The notes under the pieces were generated by a model, which saw only the letters and a program-made list of their open reading frames with translations, was not told the DNA's origin and ran no database searches. Made by a program: the position numbers and the translations under genes. Positions 28,008 to 41,400 of a DNA stretch of 64,000 bases are shown in pieces. Positions within the stretch are counted from its first letter, which is position 1. Every line of letters begins with the position of its first letter. Origin of the DNA: Terebella lapidaria (taxonomy: Eukaryota; Annelida; Polychaeta; Terebellida; Terebellidae); the NCBI GenBank assembly GCA_949152475.1, contig OX424569.1:30673950-30737949 (forward strand), written 5' to 3'.

Positions 28008-29261
28008 TTTTGCTACCTGGTGTCAATTAGCACTTAATCATTTGTTTACACATTTCAGACCACCACCGAGTTCCCAGAGCACAATGCTTACACAGATTAA
28101 GGTACCGCGCGGTACCTTAATCAAAGATGGCGGAAGGTAGATTATGCTTCGACCTTTTATCGGCGATTTCTAGCATATACATGAGAAATGCGCGTATATT
28201 TTTGTGGTTTCGAAGAGGGAATTACAACATATACACTGTGGATAAGTTATAAGCGATGTTATAGTGGCAGTCGCGAGTAATTTGAGGGAGAAGAAATCGG
28301 CTTGATTACGGTACCGCGTGAGGTGGATTACGGTACCACGAATAGCCCATGCATCGGTGATTACGGTTCCACGACTACACAATTCATCCATTTAGTTTTT
28401 TTTTTCCTTACAAAGGTGCTTCTACGGTGTTACTTTTGTGACACACAGTCATATAGAGTAACAAAATTATTCGACCACTGTGCTGTGGAGCATCAAGGCT
28501 AGGAATTCAGCGTACGGCGGCGATTTCTGTGTGACCAAACAGGAGAACTACTATGGAAGTCTATACGTATATACATGATATAATTGTATATAATTGATCG
28601 ACTTAAGCAGGGCCACAAATTATGTAGATGTCAATGACAGGTGTATCAGATACAGACGTTCAAGGTGTTCAAGCGTTGTACGAGAAACGGGACGGGGAAA
28701 TGACTTCCTGTCACTACTGCAGGCCACCGGCGATGGAACCCTAGATCCCCGACACATTTCTCTACATATATTATTGGATATTGGAAATTTCTTGTCGGCT
28801 GAGACTTTGAATAGCATCAGATACAGTGATGTGACACTTGACTTCTGGTCCTTGGTTTACCGGTGTGTTGATACTTCCGTCCCGGCCGTGAAATACACTT
28901 TCTGGAAGGACCATTGAGCGTCAGCCTCTTAATTTCTAACCTTGCTGTCCATTCCTTCAAGATATATATAATACACGTGGACTCCTCTCCATCAACGATA
29001 TAAAATTGGTAACAATAAACAAAAGATAACAAAAACTTATCTATTGATAAATGGGTATATAATAACAAAATCTCTTTTATTCACAACATATCTGGGATGG
29101 AACAGAACGTGATGAACACATCAACTAACATATCATCGTCGGTTTTCCGGGTTAGAGACTGGTACATTTTTTGTACAAGACAGAATTTGGAATAAAATTG
29201 AATAATTGATACACATGTATGACAGGAATTAGAAAACTTTGAATATTATAATATTACTGAA
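28008..29261. repeat. Segment F, copy 2 (1254 bp), right flank of the retrotransposon array
   Basis: Collinear with 5082-6335 without indels or differences seen. It ends in ATTACTGAA and continues into unique sequence GTCACTTTGAA. It carries a second copy of the palindrome (28095-28122) and MITE-like unit (about 28108-28318). Confidence 0.9.
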
Positions 29262-30035
29262 GTCACTTTGAATATTATGCGAATCGCAAGCGTACACAAT
29301 CACACAGTCAGTTATAATCGATGTATCACAAGTCTACACATTTTCGATGCACTGTTTTAAACATTGATTGGCACATACCTGGTCTTCATTCTGCTGTTCA
29401 TCGGAGCTGAAATTGTAACCATGAATACGTAAAATTTAAGTGACTAATCGAAAAATTTAGCGCACCGAACTATATCGAATATATCTCCAATATACCAAAT
29501 ACATTGGATAGGTCTATGATGACCGTAGTTGCAATTTCCTGAACTAATGCTTTTTATTCAGTTTCGATGAAGATATCGAACCTTCTCCACTTTACATATC
29601 ATCGTTCAGAAAATGGGTCACATCGACTGAGAAAGCATGTTTCGATAATCATATACTTGCATGAATCTTGCACAATGACATACTCATGTATTATTTGACA
29701 ACATTGTATTGCTGTCTTGTTTGCACCCAATAAGTCGTTGCTATGAGTCCAAAGGATGCAGCTACGATATGATAAATGTTGATCGTGTTTATGGAAGGGG
29801 GTGGGCTGCATGGCTGGATGTAGGCGGCGTTCATGCAGGAAACGTCGCCTCACAGTAATCCCCTAGCCAATATCAGCAGATTCCGAAAATTTGATTGAAT
29901 CCCGGCTTTAATACGATAACAGTGTATGTATAATGCAGGTAGTAATTTACCATTGTGATGGAAACGGAAAATATATGCTCTGTCTACTCTATTATCCCAC
30001 CAAGGTGAATTTATGTTCGAAAGTACACACATTTT
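29262..30035. other. Intergenic or intronic DNA, nothing recognised
   Basis: AT-rich, with short random open frames only. I see no supported feature. Confidence 0.4.
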
Positions 30036-30325
30036 TCTGACGTGGTACCATAATCTTTTATGGTAATCACAGGCCGCTCAGCTCTGCGTGGTACCGTAAT
30101 CAAGCCGATCTTTTCTCCCTCAAATTACTCGCGACTACCACTATAACATTTCTTGTAACTTATCCACAGTGTTCATGGTGTAACTCCCTCTTAGAAACCA
30201 CAAAAATATACGCGCATTTCTCATGTATATGCTAGAAATCGCCGATAAAAGGTCGAAGCATAACCTACCTTCCGCCATCTTTGATTAAGGTACCGCGCGG
30301 TACCTTAATCTGTGTAAGCACTGTG
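30036..30325 (-). mobile_element. Inverted copy of the GGTACC MITE-like element
   Basis: This is the reverse complement of about 5155-5410 in segment F with scattered differences. It includes the full 28-bp palindrome at 30283-30310, the AAGATGGCGG motif and the GGTACC end motifs near 30046 and 30090. The match ends around TGTGTAAGCA at 30311-30320, so the element extends slightly beyond the palindrome. Confidence 0.6.
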
Positions 30326-30340
30326 CAGAGGACGTCTCAG

Positions 30341-31098
30341 GGTATACAAACACATATAGGATTGCCATTTAACTCCATTGTAACGTTTTATGAGAGAAAT
30401 CACTTTCAAAATGTTTCAATTTTCATAAAATTTCATTATGTTGAAGCAATATATATAACTTACAAAATATTAAAAAATCAGCACATGTTGTTGGAATAGA
30501 TCACACGCTACAAGCATTTGACCGTTAGCTGCTGACACCTGGCGAATTCCTCGGAAAGCAAACTCCCAAAAGGGCCGGTTTGTTTATATGTATTCATGCG
30601 CACAGTAACAGCTCCAATCAACAGGAAAATTCACATGTACATAGAAGAATACTCATAATACCACTATACAAACCAAAACAGAGACATTTTAAAGTGATAC
30701 ATGTGCATTTGGAGGAGAAACTGGGAGTTTTTAAATAATAACTCAGTAGCCTTCTGGCTTGTGATTGGGTACTTTTGTACTTGTCATGTATCTATTCCAT
30801 GGGGTTAGTTTCGGATTTCTAAATTATTTTCATAGGTTGTTGGGCAGTTGTATACTAATTCCATCAGGTGTACAGTAGAAACAACTACATTTAACACACT
30901 GTCTGCCCCTGATGACGCCAGTGTGTCTTTGGATAAACTATTTGGTTGGGCTTTGTTTCTATTGCAAAATGTTGTTCTTTACGTTTCTTATTGGCATCAT
31001 CAAAATCTGATTGTATTGGTGGTAATAGATTGATACTTACATAGTACTTTGATGCCTCATTTTGACCATATAAGGAAATCAATACCGGTCCATAACCT
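30341..31098. repeat. Dispersed repeat R2, copy 1 (occupied by family A)
   Basis: 30341-30740 and 31041-31098 together match the continuous segment 32303-32760 at high identity, with a few substitutions and a 1-2-bp indel. The intervening 300 bp is a family A element that is absent from the other copy. No coding capacity is seen. Confidence 0.8.
30741..31040. mobile_element. Family A non-autonomous element, full-length insertion
   Basis: It begins ACTCAGTAGCCTTCTGGC and ends near GGTAATAGATTGATACTTAC. Its ends are defined by the empty site at 32703/32704. It recurs at 60675-60974 (near full length), 62649-62754 (3' part) and 42661-42842 (diverged, partial). Insertion is between A and T with at most one ambiguous base and no clear target duplication. 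There is no clear terminal inverted repeat. The minus strand keeps a short shared open reading (YVSINLLPP) in two copies, which may be chance. Confidence 0.65.
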
Positions 31099-32302
31099 TA
31101 ATTAATGGCAATTTTCTTCATTTTTTCCAATTATAACACCTCACATACAGAGGTGATAATACCCAATTATTGAGCTCTTATGTGAAAAGGGAAGACTTGT
31201 AGAGAAGAAATAAAACAGTGATTTTTGCACTTAAGAAAGGAAATATTTTGAACAAAAAAGTGAGATTTTCTTTGGAAATTTTGATTTGACGCCCGATCAA
31301 ACATGCTCAAGGACAATTTGGGGTTTGTTTCAGATAAATGTATTATTCACCCATATATTACCATCAGTTTGATTCCCCTTGGACTAAATGTGACAAAATT
31401 TTAAAAGGGTTGGTAGTCCTACCCCGCTGCTTAGCACCCAACACTTTCTACCATACTGCTGTCTACACCAATAGTATTCAAATGTCTTAAAATGCTACCA
31501 CCACACTCTCAATATAGTATATTTCTAAATTAAGCAAAAATTCCAAGGTTTTAATTTTGATAAAACACAAAAACGTAGACAATTTGTTGAGAATATGGTT
31601 CCTGTAAGCCAGAGATCACCGACATTAGATCACATAGGTGTCTTGTACAGGGGATTAGTTTAGGTGTTGCATGAAATTTATTTATAAAACACATTTATAT
31701 GATGGACTGCAATCGATTAAATGGCAAAAGACACATATGGGGTCAAAAATGTGGTTCTGCGGCAATATCGGAAAAAAAATATGGTAAAAAAAAATCGGAA
31801 AAGTGCGCATTTGACCAGATATGGTGCCAAAATTGCGGATAATATACCAAATGCATTCTGCAATGCCTAACTTAGCTTATTTATGATCGACTATATAGGT
31901 TATGGTGATGAATTTCAGAGACACCTAGTATTATTCACCCTTCAATTTTTGGAGGCCATTTCGACACCTTTTTCGGTTAGGCTGTGTCTGAGTCCAGTAG
32001 TCCTCAGTGAAAGTGTATAATATTTTACAGTGATTTGACATATTGGTTACTATATGAAAATAAAGAAAATAAAAAGGCACTGACTCCATGTCTTTAGCAT
32101 TCGGGGGGGGGGGGGGGGGAACTCCGCCGCTACTAGCATGTAGATATAATCCTACATATGTAATAAAATCCACGTGAACGAAAATTATGATTGCAATGGT
32201 GAAAAATTCCTGAACACTGCACAGTATCCACCCACAAATTAAAGAAATGCCACAAAACCTGCTAAAAATCTATAATGCACAAAATTCCATGTCCTCAGTT
32301 TA
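31099..32302. other. Intergenic AT-rich DNA with a 17-nt poly-G tract
   Basis: A run of 17 G at 32103-32119 is the only distinctive feature. Several A-rich runs are also present. No gene recognised. Confidence 0.45.
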
Positions 32303-32760
32303 GGTATACAAACACATATAGGATTGCCATTTAACTCCATTGTAACGTTTTATGAGAGAAATCACTTTCAAAATGTTTCAATCTTCATAAAATTTCATTA
32401 TGTTGAAGCAATATATATAACTTACTAAATATTAAAAAATCAGCACATGTTGTTGGAATAGATCACACGCTACAAGCATTTGACCGTTAGCTGCTGACAC
32501 CTGGCGAATTCCTCGGAAAGCAAACTCCCAAAAAAGGCCGGTTTGTTTATATGTATTCATGCGCACAGTAACAGCTCCAATCAACAGGAAAATTCACATG
32601 TACATAGAAGAATACTCATAATACCACTATACAAACCAAAACAGAGACATTTTAAAGTGATACATGTGCATTTGGAGGAGAAACTGGGAGTTTTTAAATA
32701 ATATAGTACTTTGATGCCTCATTTTGACCATATAAGGAAATCAATACCGGTCCATAACCT
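32303..32760. repeat. Dispersed repeat R2, copy 2 (empty site)
   Basis: Matches 30341-30740 plus 31041-31098 without the family A insertion. The junction AATAATA|TAGTAC at 32703/32704 is the empty target. Confidence 0.8.
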
Positions 32761-34604
32761 CAGAACATGCTGTGCAACTCTTTCTAACACCCAATTATTG
32801 ATCATATTAAATTCATTTGCCAAGCTGTTAAGTTTAATTAGTGAAAATGCGTGGTTGAACAATAAGACATAAGTATGTAAGTATAATAAGCACTAGTTTA
32901 AGTGCTATAATTCTTATAATGTCGGCCTGCGTAAAGTGGGAATATGGAAATATGGTGCCAGCTCATACTCGTGTTAAAAACATCATCTAAAGTAACGGTC
33001 GTCCATCAATATGGTTACAGTCTTCAACGTTGTATTATTACGGGAGAATACCTACGATGTTTGCTCTTTAGTGGCATCATTAGAGGCATATCAGATTCAT
33101 GGCAAAATCACCAATTCAGAAGAAAGCTGAGGGACCACTCCCTTGATCTATTTGTCTGGTGAGATAATTCCATAAGCGCAATAGAAATTTGATGAGATTG
33201 ATAACTGCCGAAAGGTATTTTCAGGGGCATATCCCAAATATAATATGGTAAGTTAATTACAGGTTGATGTGAGGTCACATAATGCCTTTACAGCCCGAGA
33301 CGAATCGGTTGGTGAAAATGTATTCTTGAGCCATTAAGTTCAATCACCACCAAAATGTCAAGACCGAAATTCATTAGTGCATTAGTGAAACGTGCATAAG
33401 AAATTTGCTATGCTTATCTAATTTACCTATTATGAATATTGAGAATATGCATCTGCATGTTGATATCAGGTCAAATATGAGTTTCCAACATTAAGCAAGA
33501 GTAGTTTTGACGAATAACGTGAACGTTTATATTCATGAACTTTGGACGGTAATTGTCAGTTTCAAGAGTGCATACTTCTTCATTGAGTTTGATGGTTCAG
33601 TGTGACTCGCATGTTTGAATGCGTCATGAGTAAGTTGAAAATGGAAACAGACATGGATCCCTACTAAAACACGTTTCAAAAGTTCCAAATGCAGAAGAAA
33701 CACCATTTACCAACTGAAAACCCTGTGTGTGGCGTGCAAACTTAAGGGTACAATGTGACACATTCCACTCGTGACAAGCTACAATACAACGCTCAAAGAA
33801 AATAAGGAAATATCGAGCCATTAATCAAATTTCGCTCACAAAACACGCACAATGAAAACATACCACATCCAACCTCGGCAGGTTGACACAGTGCCATGAT
33901 GCACAAAACCTACATTGTTGTCCCCTCCGTGGGAATCGGAGAGTATCCAGTTGACTATTCATGTTGAGAAATATGTTAATACTCTGATTTGACCAATTTT
34001 GCAATTGGGATCGATATATTTTGATTAAATGACCCTCATATGGCATTCCTCAGATACACTGTTGCAATAACCTTATTGCAAACGTTATCTCCACATGTGA
34101 ACTCACACAGTTCATGTGTCATGTGACCAAAGGCTTTAGGACGCCCTTAAATTGTAATATTGCATAACTTTTCTGTGTTTTGCTTCCAAATGGCAATGAA
34201 CTACAGTTCTTTACGACCAATATCAGACGTTATTACATGCTAAATCACCTTACTAGTCAATACATCAATAAAATACAATGATAATTGAAGAGTGTTTGAG
34301 TTATTTTGCCACATGACATTATGATAATAACCCCCAAGTGAAAGTCCGTGACAGGTAAATTATGATGTTTTATATCAAGATGGCAGCTATTTATCACCTT
34401 TAATATGTCATATATATTGGATCCACTTTATTATAAGTTGTGACACATAGTGACACGCACATGCCTGGATTTGACATCAAAGGGCTCGGTCTTGTTCTGT
34501 GCTGACTATGATCCAGATTGCAAGTAGGGAGCTGAAATCTCACACTTTATCATTACCCAACAAATTGATCAAATCAACGTTCATGATGGAAACAATTACC
34601 AAAC
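32761..34604. other. Intergenic or intronic DNA, nothing recognised
   Basis: AT-rich, with short open frames only, none with a recognisable domain. Confidence 0.4.
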
Positions 34605-34820
34605 ACGCACGTGGTTATCATTCAGGAAGAATCAACACGGATAAGCATCAATGCGCTAAGGTATACTTATCTGCACAATCCGATACTGCTTGGCATGTAA
34701 TACAGGAGTTATCAGGCCGGGCAATACGGGGATATTGCCTAGAGGAGCACATACTTTCCCTGGGGAATTGTTCCTATAAGTTCCGCACACTACTGGTTTG
34801 GCAGAAAAGGATTGCTCAAT
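34605..34820 (+). repeat. Dispersed repeat family B, copy 1
   Basis: It shares a 200-bp core, around CAATACGGGGATATTGCC and CCTGGGGAATTG, with inverted copies at about 42035-42262 and 48280-48480. Copies are diverged, so the family is old. Open frames across it are not conserved in frame. Confidence 0.55.
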
Positions 34821-36197
34821 TGCTCCTATCGTTTTGTCCTTTCGAGTTCATAGTAGCAATCCCATAGTGTGGCGTGCGAGGTCTAATATTTTAACTTTTG
34901 ACTTTGAGCTTCGATAGATATTACGATAGATATTCCAGTTGAAAAAGCCTGGTTAATTCCAATTTTCATATAGACACTGTTGGATAAATGAGCAATTTAC
35001 AATTCAAGTCAGGATGATCTTCGACAAAACTTCAACAATCAACATGCAAAGAATCAAAGACATGTAGGAACCAATAAAAACTATATGATTTTGGGTTTTG
35101 CATGTTAGAAAATATTGGGAGAGCAGTTTCGAGGCTTCTATGGGAATGATTTTAAGCACAAAATATTACACAAAGAGAATTGTTGAAAAGTCGTATTTTG
35201 TGCCAATGTGGCCAAAGCAATTGAAGCAGCTGCCTTCGAGACCAGTCAATATCTTTTTGAAAACTATATTTCATGTTAAACATGCTGAACTAACTGAATG
35301 AAACACATCAAATGTAATGAAAATAACCGGCCCTCAGGGAAATTTTGATCATTTGAACAGGCGGTTCTCGCATAAATACAATAAGCAGCATGGCAGTGCG
35401 AGATAGACGTACAATTCCACGCACACCATGGTATATCACTGATTATTTTGTCACAACTACACTATATATGCACATATGAACTGAAAAATGTACTCGATGT
35501 GGACTTTTAAACGCGATTTGTGCATTTGTTTAAATTCGGATTCGATGGATACACTTCGTTTGTTCATTTACAAAACCGGTACAACATGGGCACGAAAACG
35601 GATGAAGAGACAACTAGGACGGACTGTCATCGTCAAGATCATTGAGCACAGCTTTTGTTATGTAGCATTAGATGTGTTTAACAAAAAATTGGTTTTGCAA
35701 AAAATATTGCATACATACATAGGTAGCAGCTTCAAGATGTTCTTCTCCTAGACATGACACACATTCTTGAGGAACCACCTGGAATGCTGGACGATGTTGG
35801 TGCAAAAATTATCAATTTGCATATATTTATTCGACACAACAGACTAAAATCATCAGGGAAAAGCGGAAAGTAGTTTTTCACTGAACCAGCTTAGATTTTT
35901 GAAAACATTGCTTGTTTCTTGTTCTTCGAAAAACAAAAATGCATTCATAGTATGCCCTGCGACAGGATAAAATGTACAGCAATTTCCGTGATTGTACTTC
36001 TCATGGCGATAGAGCAAAAAAACTTCACAATGTATATATGTATAGCACTGTGTTCATTTACATTAGTGCTATTGAAAAACGTACACTGAGTGTTTCCCAC
36101 GTTGGTGATGGACCTTTTTTCTGTCACGTGTAAAAGTGGCATATTCGATTTGAAACATATCTGTTATATTATTTCCGAAATTATGTCTCGATTATAA
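34821..36197. other. Intergenic DNA with a partial family C match
   Basis: 35134-35227 matches 1-110 and 35705-35770 weakly matches 120-180, so this is a second, decayed copy of family C in the same orientation. Nothing else is recognised. Confidence 0.4.
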
Positions 36198-36204
36198 GTA
36201 TGAA

Positions 36205-36272
36205 TGCATGTATGTATGTATGTATTTATTACTTATATTGCGCCTCTTCAGACATCTGCTCGAAGCGCATGT
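36205..36272. repeat. (ATGT)n microsatellite joined to a GCGCCTCTTC-type repeat core
   Basis: A short ATGT run is followed by TTATATTGCGCCTCTTCAGA and CTCGAAGCGCATGTGA. This resembles an interspersed core I associate with mollusc and other marine invertebrate genomes (TTTATATAGCGCC..GCTC.AAGCGC). The assignment is from memory and tentative. Confidence 0.35.
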
Positions 36273-36370
36273 GAACACTAAATTCGTAACTGAATGGGAA
36301 AGTGGTTCATGACAGACATACTGACGTTCAGACGTTCTTTTTATTAGATAACATATAGTACACACATAGA

Positions 36371-36466
36371 GTTGATATAACAGGAAAAATACATGTCTTA
36401 TGGATCTAAAGAGACCAAGTTGATATAACAGGAAAAATACATGTCTTATGGATCTAAAGAGACCAA
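36371..36466. repeat. 48-bp perfect tandem duplication
   Basis: Two identical 48-bp units start GTTGATATAACAGG at 36371 and 36419. This looks like recent slippage or microduplication. Confidence 0.85.
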
Positions 36467-38366
36467 GTAAAGTCTTTTGGCTGAATTACACTTGGCCTCA
36501 GTTTCATGTGCAATCCATCTTCAACAGGATGGTCAATGTTGGAATAAACACGAGTAAGCTCAATAGCTCGCGTTCTCCCTAAACTAACAGTCAGTGATAG
36601 GTGTGGAACTTTGACGTTATGATACAAATTCCAATGTTAGGAAAATATATGTATTATCACCCTTTTATTTCTGAGTGATGTTTTTTTTTCTCTCGAACTG
36701 ACAGTCATCAATCTGTTCTAAGAAGCCGCTACAAAAAAATCAAGTTAGTACAATTAATGGGTCCCAGTACCTTGTACTACTCAGTATTAGTACTTGTCCT
36801 AGGATAAGATACTATTGTCTTACAAATAATACTGTTTACAAATTATGTTCGTTACAAATTATGTTTAGTTCCTATATTTTTATGGTGTGATTGTTTCACA
36901 TGGACCACAAGGGAAAATGTGTTTTATCATTAATATATTCATGTTGTATGTTTATATGGCTTTACAAAATCAACTCAATCAATCAATTAATGGAACAATC
37001 AATCAATGAGTCCACTGAAAACATACCATTATTCAGTCTCTCACCTGTATAATCTTTACTGAATACAGAGAAATAGGCAGTAGAAGTCATTTGGGCCAAA
37101 TGGCCCATGTAACGTAGGATATTCTTTTTCTAAATTCGATGAAAAAATTAAAAATGTTAAAAATACGTATTCAGTGGGTAAGTGGTTTTAGTAGAGTATA
37201 GTGCGCTACATGGGCCCGCAAACTTAGCTTAGGCCACACCAATTTATAAAGTTGGTCTATGGATTTTTGTCCAAAAAAAATCGTACGTGGGAGCGAAATT
37301 TTTTTACATTTAATATTAAATTTTCTGTCTTTGGAATATTTTACTTCAAAAATGGTATGAGCGATATATTCTTTTTTACTGATAAGTTCTGTCTTTGGAA
37401 TTTAGATTGCCAAAATTCTTGCAAGGGTTTTTATTTTGAATGATAACTTAATGTATTTTCCACTTATTCTTATATTGTATTCGACCGTCATGACCTTATA
37501 AAATCAATTGGCCAGTTTTGCGGGAAAATAGGATCATTTAAATCGACTATAACCTGTTCTTTTCTCTGTTAACCCATCTACATGTATATATCTAGGCCGT
37601 ATGGGTAATTTTTGGTAGATGAACAATTCAATATGTATTCTGTAACTTTTTTCACAGTAAATAGTTTAGAAATTTGTGATCGATTTTCAAAATGTCATGT
37701 TGAATTACATGTCATGTCATGTTCATGAATTTTATCTAAAAAAACGCAAATTATTGCAGTATTATTTAGTAAAAATCCAAACTGTCCTGCTGTATTCAGA
37801 TAACTATAGTTAGATATGAGTTACAGAAAAATTATCTATCGCAAAAAAACAATTGGTTGAGCTCTGGAAGATTTTTGGTATTGAGATATATTTTGTTAAA
37901 ATCATGTATATCAACATTTCATGCCAGGAAGACCCGCCCGGAGCTGTGCCAACAGCCCAAAATGCCGAAATTTTCCGCTCACAGGTGATCCTGTTTAGTG
38001 TTGGCACACGATGATTCAAACAATTCCTCGGAAAATATCAATACTGGCTCTTTAAATGCGGTTTTTGACAACCATTTGGGTGGATACTGACTGATTTTTA
38101 TTTGGAAACAAAACTAAGTTGTCGATGGATTTAATCAGGTCAAAATAGGTGCGGCGATTTTTTTTACCGAAATTTTGAGACTGAATTTTTAGGGGCGGCA
38201 TTTCCATAGACCAACTATATAAATTGGTGTGGCCTTATGTATGCACCAAGGGATTGTCAACCGATACGTCGTTTTTCTTGCTAAACCTTTGCTTGAAAGT
38301 GAAAATGAAAATCTTTGCTATCGAAACTCATATTTTACCGATTCCTAGAATTGACAAAATTATTAT

Positions 38367-38367
<1 letters not shown>
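36467..38367. other. Intergenic or intronic DNA, nothing recognised
   Basis: AT-rich; short random open frames. An inverted pair (GCCACACCAATTTATAAA..TTGGTCTATGG near 37232-37261, and CCATAGACCAACTATATAAA near 38202-38221) brackets about 1 kb. This could be the eroded termini of an element. Confidence 0.35.
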
Positions 38368-38405
<38 letters not shown>

Positions 38406-38416
38406 GCTGTTGTTGT
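38368..38416. repeat. (TTG)n trinucleotide microsatellite
   Basis: About 16 TTG units with one CTG interruption. It makes artificial poly-Leu and poly-Cys open frames that are not genes. Confidence 0.9.
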
Positions 38417-41400
38417 AATAGGGTCCCAAATAAAAGTTATTCGATAGTACATGCATGGACACCTATATTCGGACTTTGTCACATTTTGTTGAAACGGGAA
38501 TGTACTTTGTGACCTTAGCGATTTTGTATTTTCTGGGACACCATGAACAGGTATACTTGATACGCACGGGATACCCTGCCCAGACGAAAAATCACAGACA
38601 TTTTACTACAAAAAACCACTTCAAGTGGTTCTCACTCCCCCACTAGTGAAATCACGTGGTGTTGGAGGACGTAGCGTCACAAGTGGCATAACGGGACAGC
38701 TCAGCAGTGACAAGATGGTTATTGATTGTGATATGGATGGTAACGAGCCACTTTAAGTTGCTTCATCTACACTTCAAGCGTGGTCATGCCAGGTCGAACT
38801 GCTAATCAATAGTGTCAATGTGTTTGGTGCCTTGTTGTCTTGGATTTGAGAATCGATCGATTTGTTTTCATTGTATTTGTTTGGGCGAGTATGTTATAGC
38901 TTAAATTGCAGGAAGGCTGCCAAAATACTAATTCCAGATACGGATATTGTGGAAAAAATACTATATTCCTAGATTGTTTTATATGTAGTTACACGGATGG
39001 GACAAATGTATGTTTTACTCATGCGTATACTCAACTACAATTGCAATGATAGCGCGAGTTCATTTTCATCAATGTCAGCTTTAGATTAATGGACTACCGC
39101 TCTCGACCTTGCACCTTGTAGCAGATGTAAACCATATGGACAAGGGCTTGATAATACACAGCTATATTTCACTTCAGGTAAACAACGAGTTATTTGCCAA
39201 CCAGCTGCCGTTTTATAATGCCGTGTAGGGAAGTAATTCCACCAATAAGTTGCCAGATAATCCATCGCAGAGAGTAATTTCATGGTTGAGACCCGCGGTG
39301 TAGAACGGTTGCCGTCTTGCCGACAGCTCAAACGTTAAGCTCCCCGGACAACCCAGGCTCGCAGCCAAAGAGAACAGCAAGCTTTAACTCGCACCTCGAT
39401 GTTCTACTCATGCAATTCATTTCTCATCCTGACGCTCCTACAAGCTATCTATCGCCAGATCGCTAAGTTGTGAAAATCAGGATTTAATGAGTAACAGCGC
39501 TCCGTTTGCAATTAATTACCGATGCCTTTTCGGCCAGTCGTCTGTGTTAACTGATCACCAGACGCCTTCCTCTCGTCTTGACCACGGGGGATGGATCTCC
39601 ATTTGAGCCGCTAAAGACCAGTCAGGAAGCGAGCACTCTTACCGCTGGAGAGGACTGTTCCTGCTCTGTTAGATACCAATACTGATTTGCGCTCTGCTGG
39701 ACAAAACAAATTTGCCCACGATGTCATTTGTTTGGCATTGCCTGGTGGCCGGGGCATCTCTGATAGTAGTGTTGGACTCGCCTGTTTAACCTATTCAGAG
39801 GCGATCAGTGTAAACAAATCACAATCATCCAATATCATCGAATGATAACATGTTCGTTTTTCATCACTATAAATCACATGACTGTATTTGTATATGCAGC
39901 AGATATTCAGACGAGTCAATCAGAATGAAGGGACCAAAGTAAAGTCCGACTAACCTGTTTACCTTGACAAGCACCATGTACTCTTTGTCATGTGTATCTT
40001 ACAACATAAGTACTACTGTATATGATAGCAACCAATTAACTTTGTTGAGCCTGGGAACACAATATTTGCATGTATATCCAACGAGACAGTTACAGTTATC
40101 TGGGTAGAGCAGAAAGGTACCAAGAGTTACCTATGTGGGCTGTGTTGCCATCAGCTTGGCTTGGATAACTTTTAATGATAGTTAAAATTGAATGCTTTGG
40201 AACTAGGAAGCAACATCTTGTGTAATGAATACTGCTGCCTGGACAGACGTGGATGTAGTGAATGTGTGCTAAACCAATTATTTTTTTTTGGGGGGGGGGG
40301 GGGGGTTGAGCCAAATGCCATTAGTGACATTATCCATCCTTTTTGATGCCACAAATTCTCAAAATACACATATCACACAGTACAGTAGTTCAATGAGAAA
40401 AATTCTCTGCAATGTTGGGGAATGAAATTAGAAGCTTCCTTCTAAATCTGCCCGTCTCTAAATAAAGAGACGCAACAGGTAATCAAATAGCGAACATCAT
40501 ACACATGAAATGACCTGGAATTCCAATGCGCATGAGCGGAAGTCATTGTGCCTCCATACCTAGCCAACTCATGAAGGCTTTTCTACTATAATTTTTATTC
40601 GTCACGAACAATCCAAAAAGGGTTAAACATGAAGATTAAAAGGGAAACACCAACGAACAAATGGGTTGACTTCAATATCACGTACTGGACGCACGTAGCA
40701 AGGTGTGCACCTCTAAGATTGCGAAAAACTCGTTCTACTCCTGGAGTGATTCTCTCTGAGGCTGAAGAGCATTTATTACGCGGCTTAAGAAGACCACAGT
40801 CAATTTTAATGGAGTGGCTCGACATGTAAGGGTGGAGGTTCATGAGGTATATTGGGGAATGCCATATCGCCACCTGTGGTCTTTTTATTGTTGGTAACAC
40901 GCATCAGCTGCCATCTTTATTAACTGAAAAAAGTGAACATTTTTCTCTCAAATGGTTTCATTATAGACAATATTCTCAGTAAAAGGTGATATTGGAAGTT
41001 TTATATTATATTCGTATGTTGATATATTTGATAAAATATCTGGAGAATTTGAAAATAAAACCTGATTATGATTATCAGTAGTGATGATGTCATAAAACAG
41101 CAACAAATGCATTGTGCAACAATTTGTAGTGTCATTTCTATTTTAGCTGGGCACATTATTTCCCCTTTCATGCTTAACATGTTTGCATGCTTAATAAAAC
41201 TGATCTTGAATATATTCACGAGATTCATCTAAACTGGAAGGGGTTTTCATCTGTTGGTTCTCAGTCTTAATAATTAATAATATTGACAATGTCATCACGA
41301 AATCGATTTGATCATAATCATAGTATTCCTCTTCCGGACATAACCTTTATATAGGCATGTCTTATTGATCAATCCAAACACTTGTTCAGGACAAAATTAA

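Noticed and set aside
38224..38512. Poly-Leu and poly-Cys open frames
   Set aside because: Produced by the (TTG)n microsatellite.
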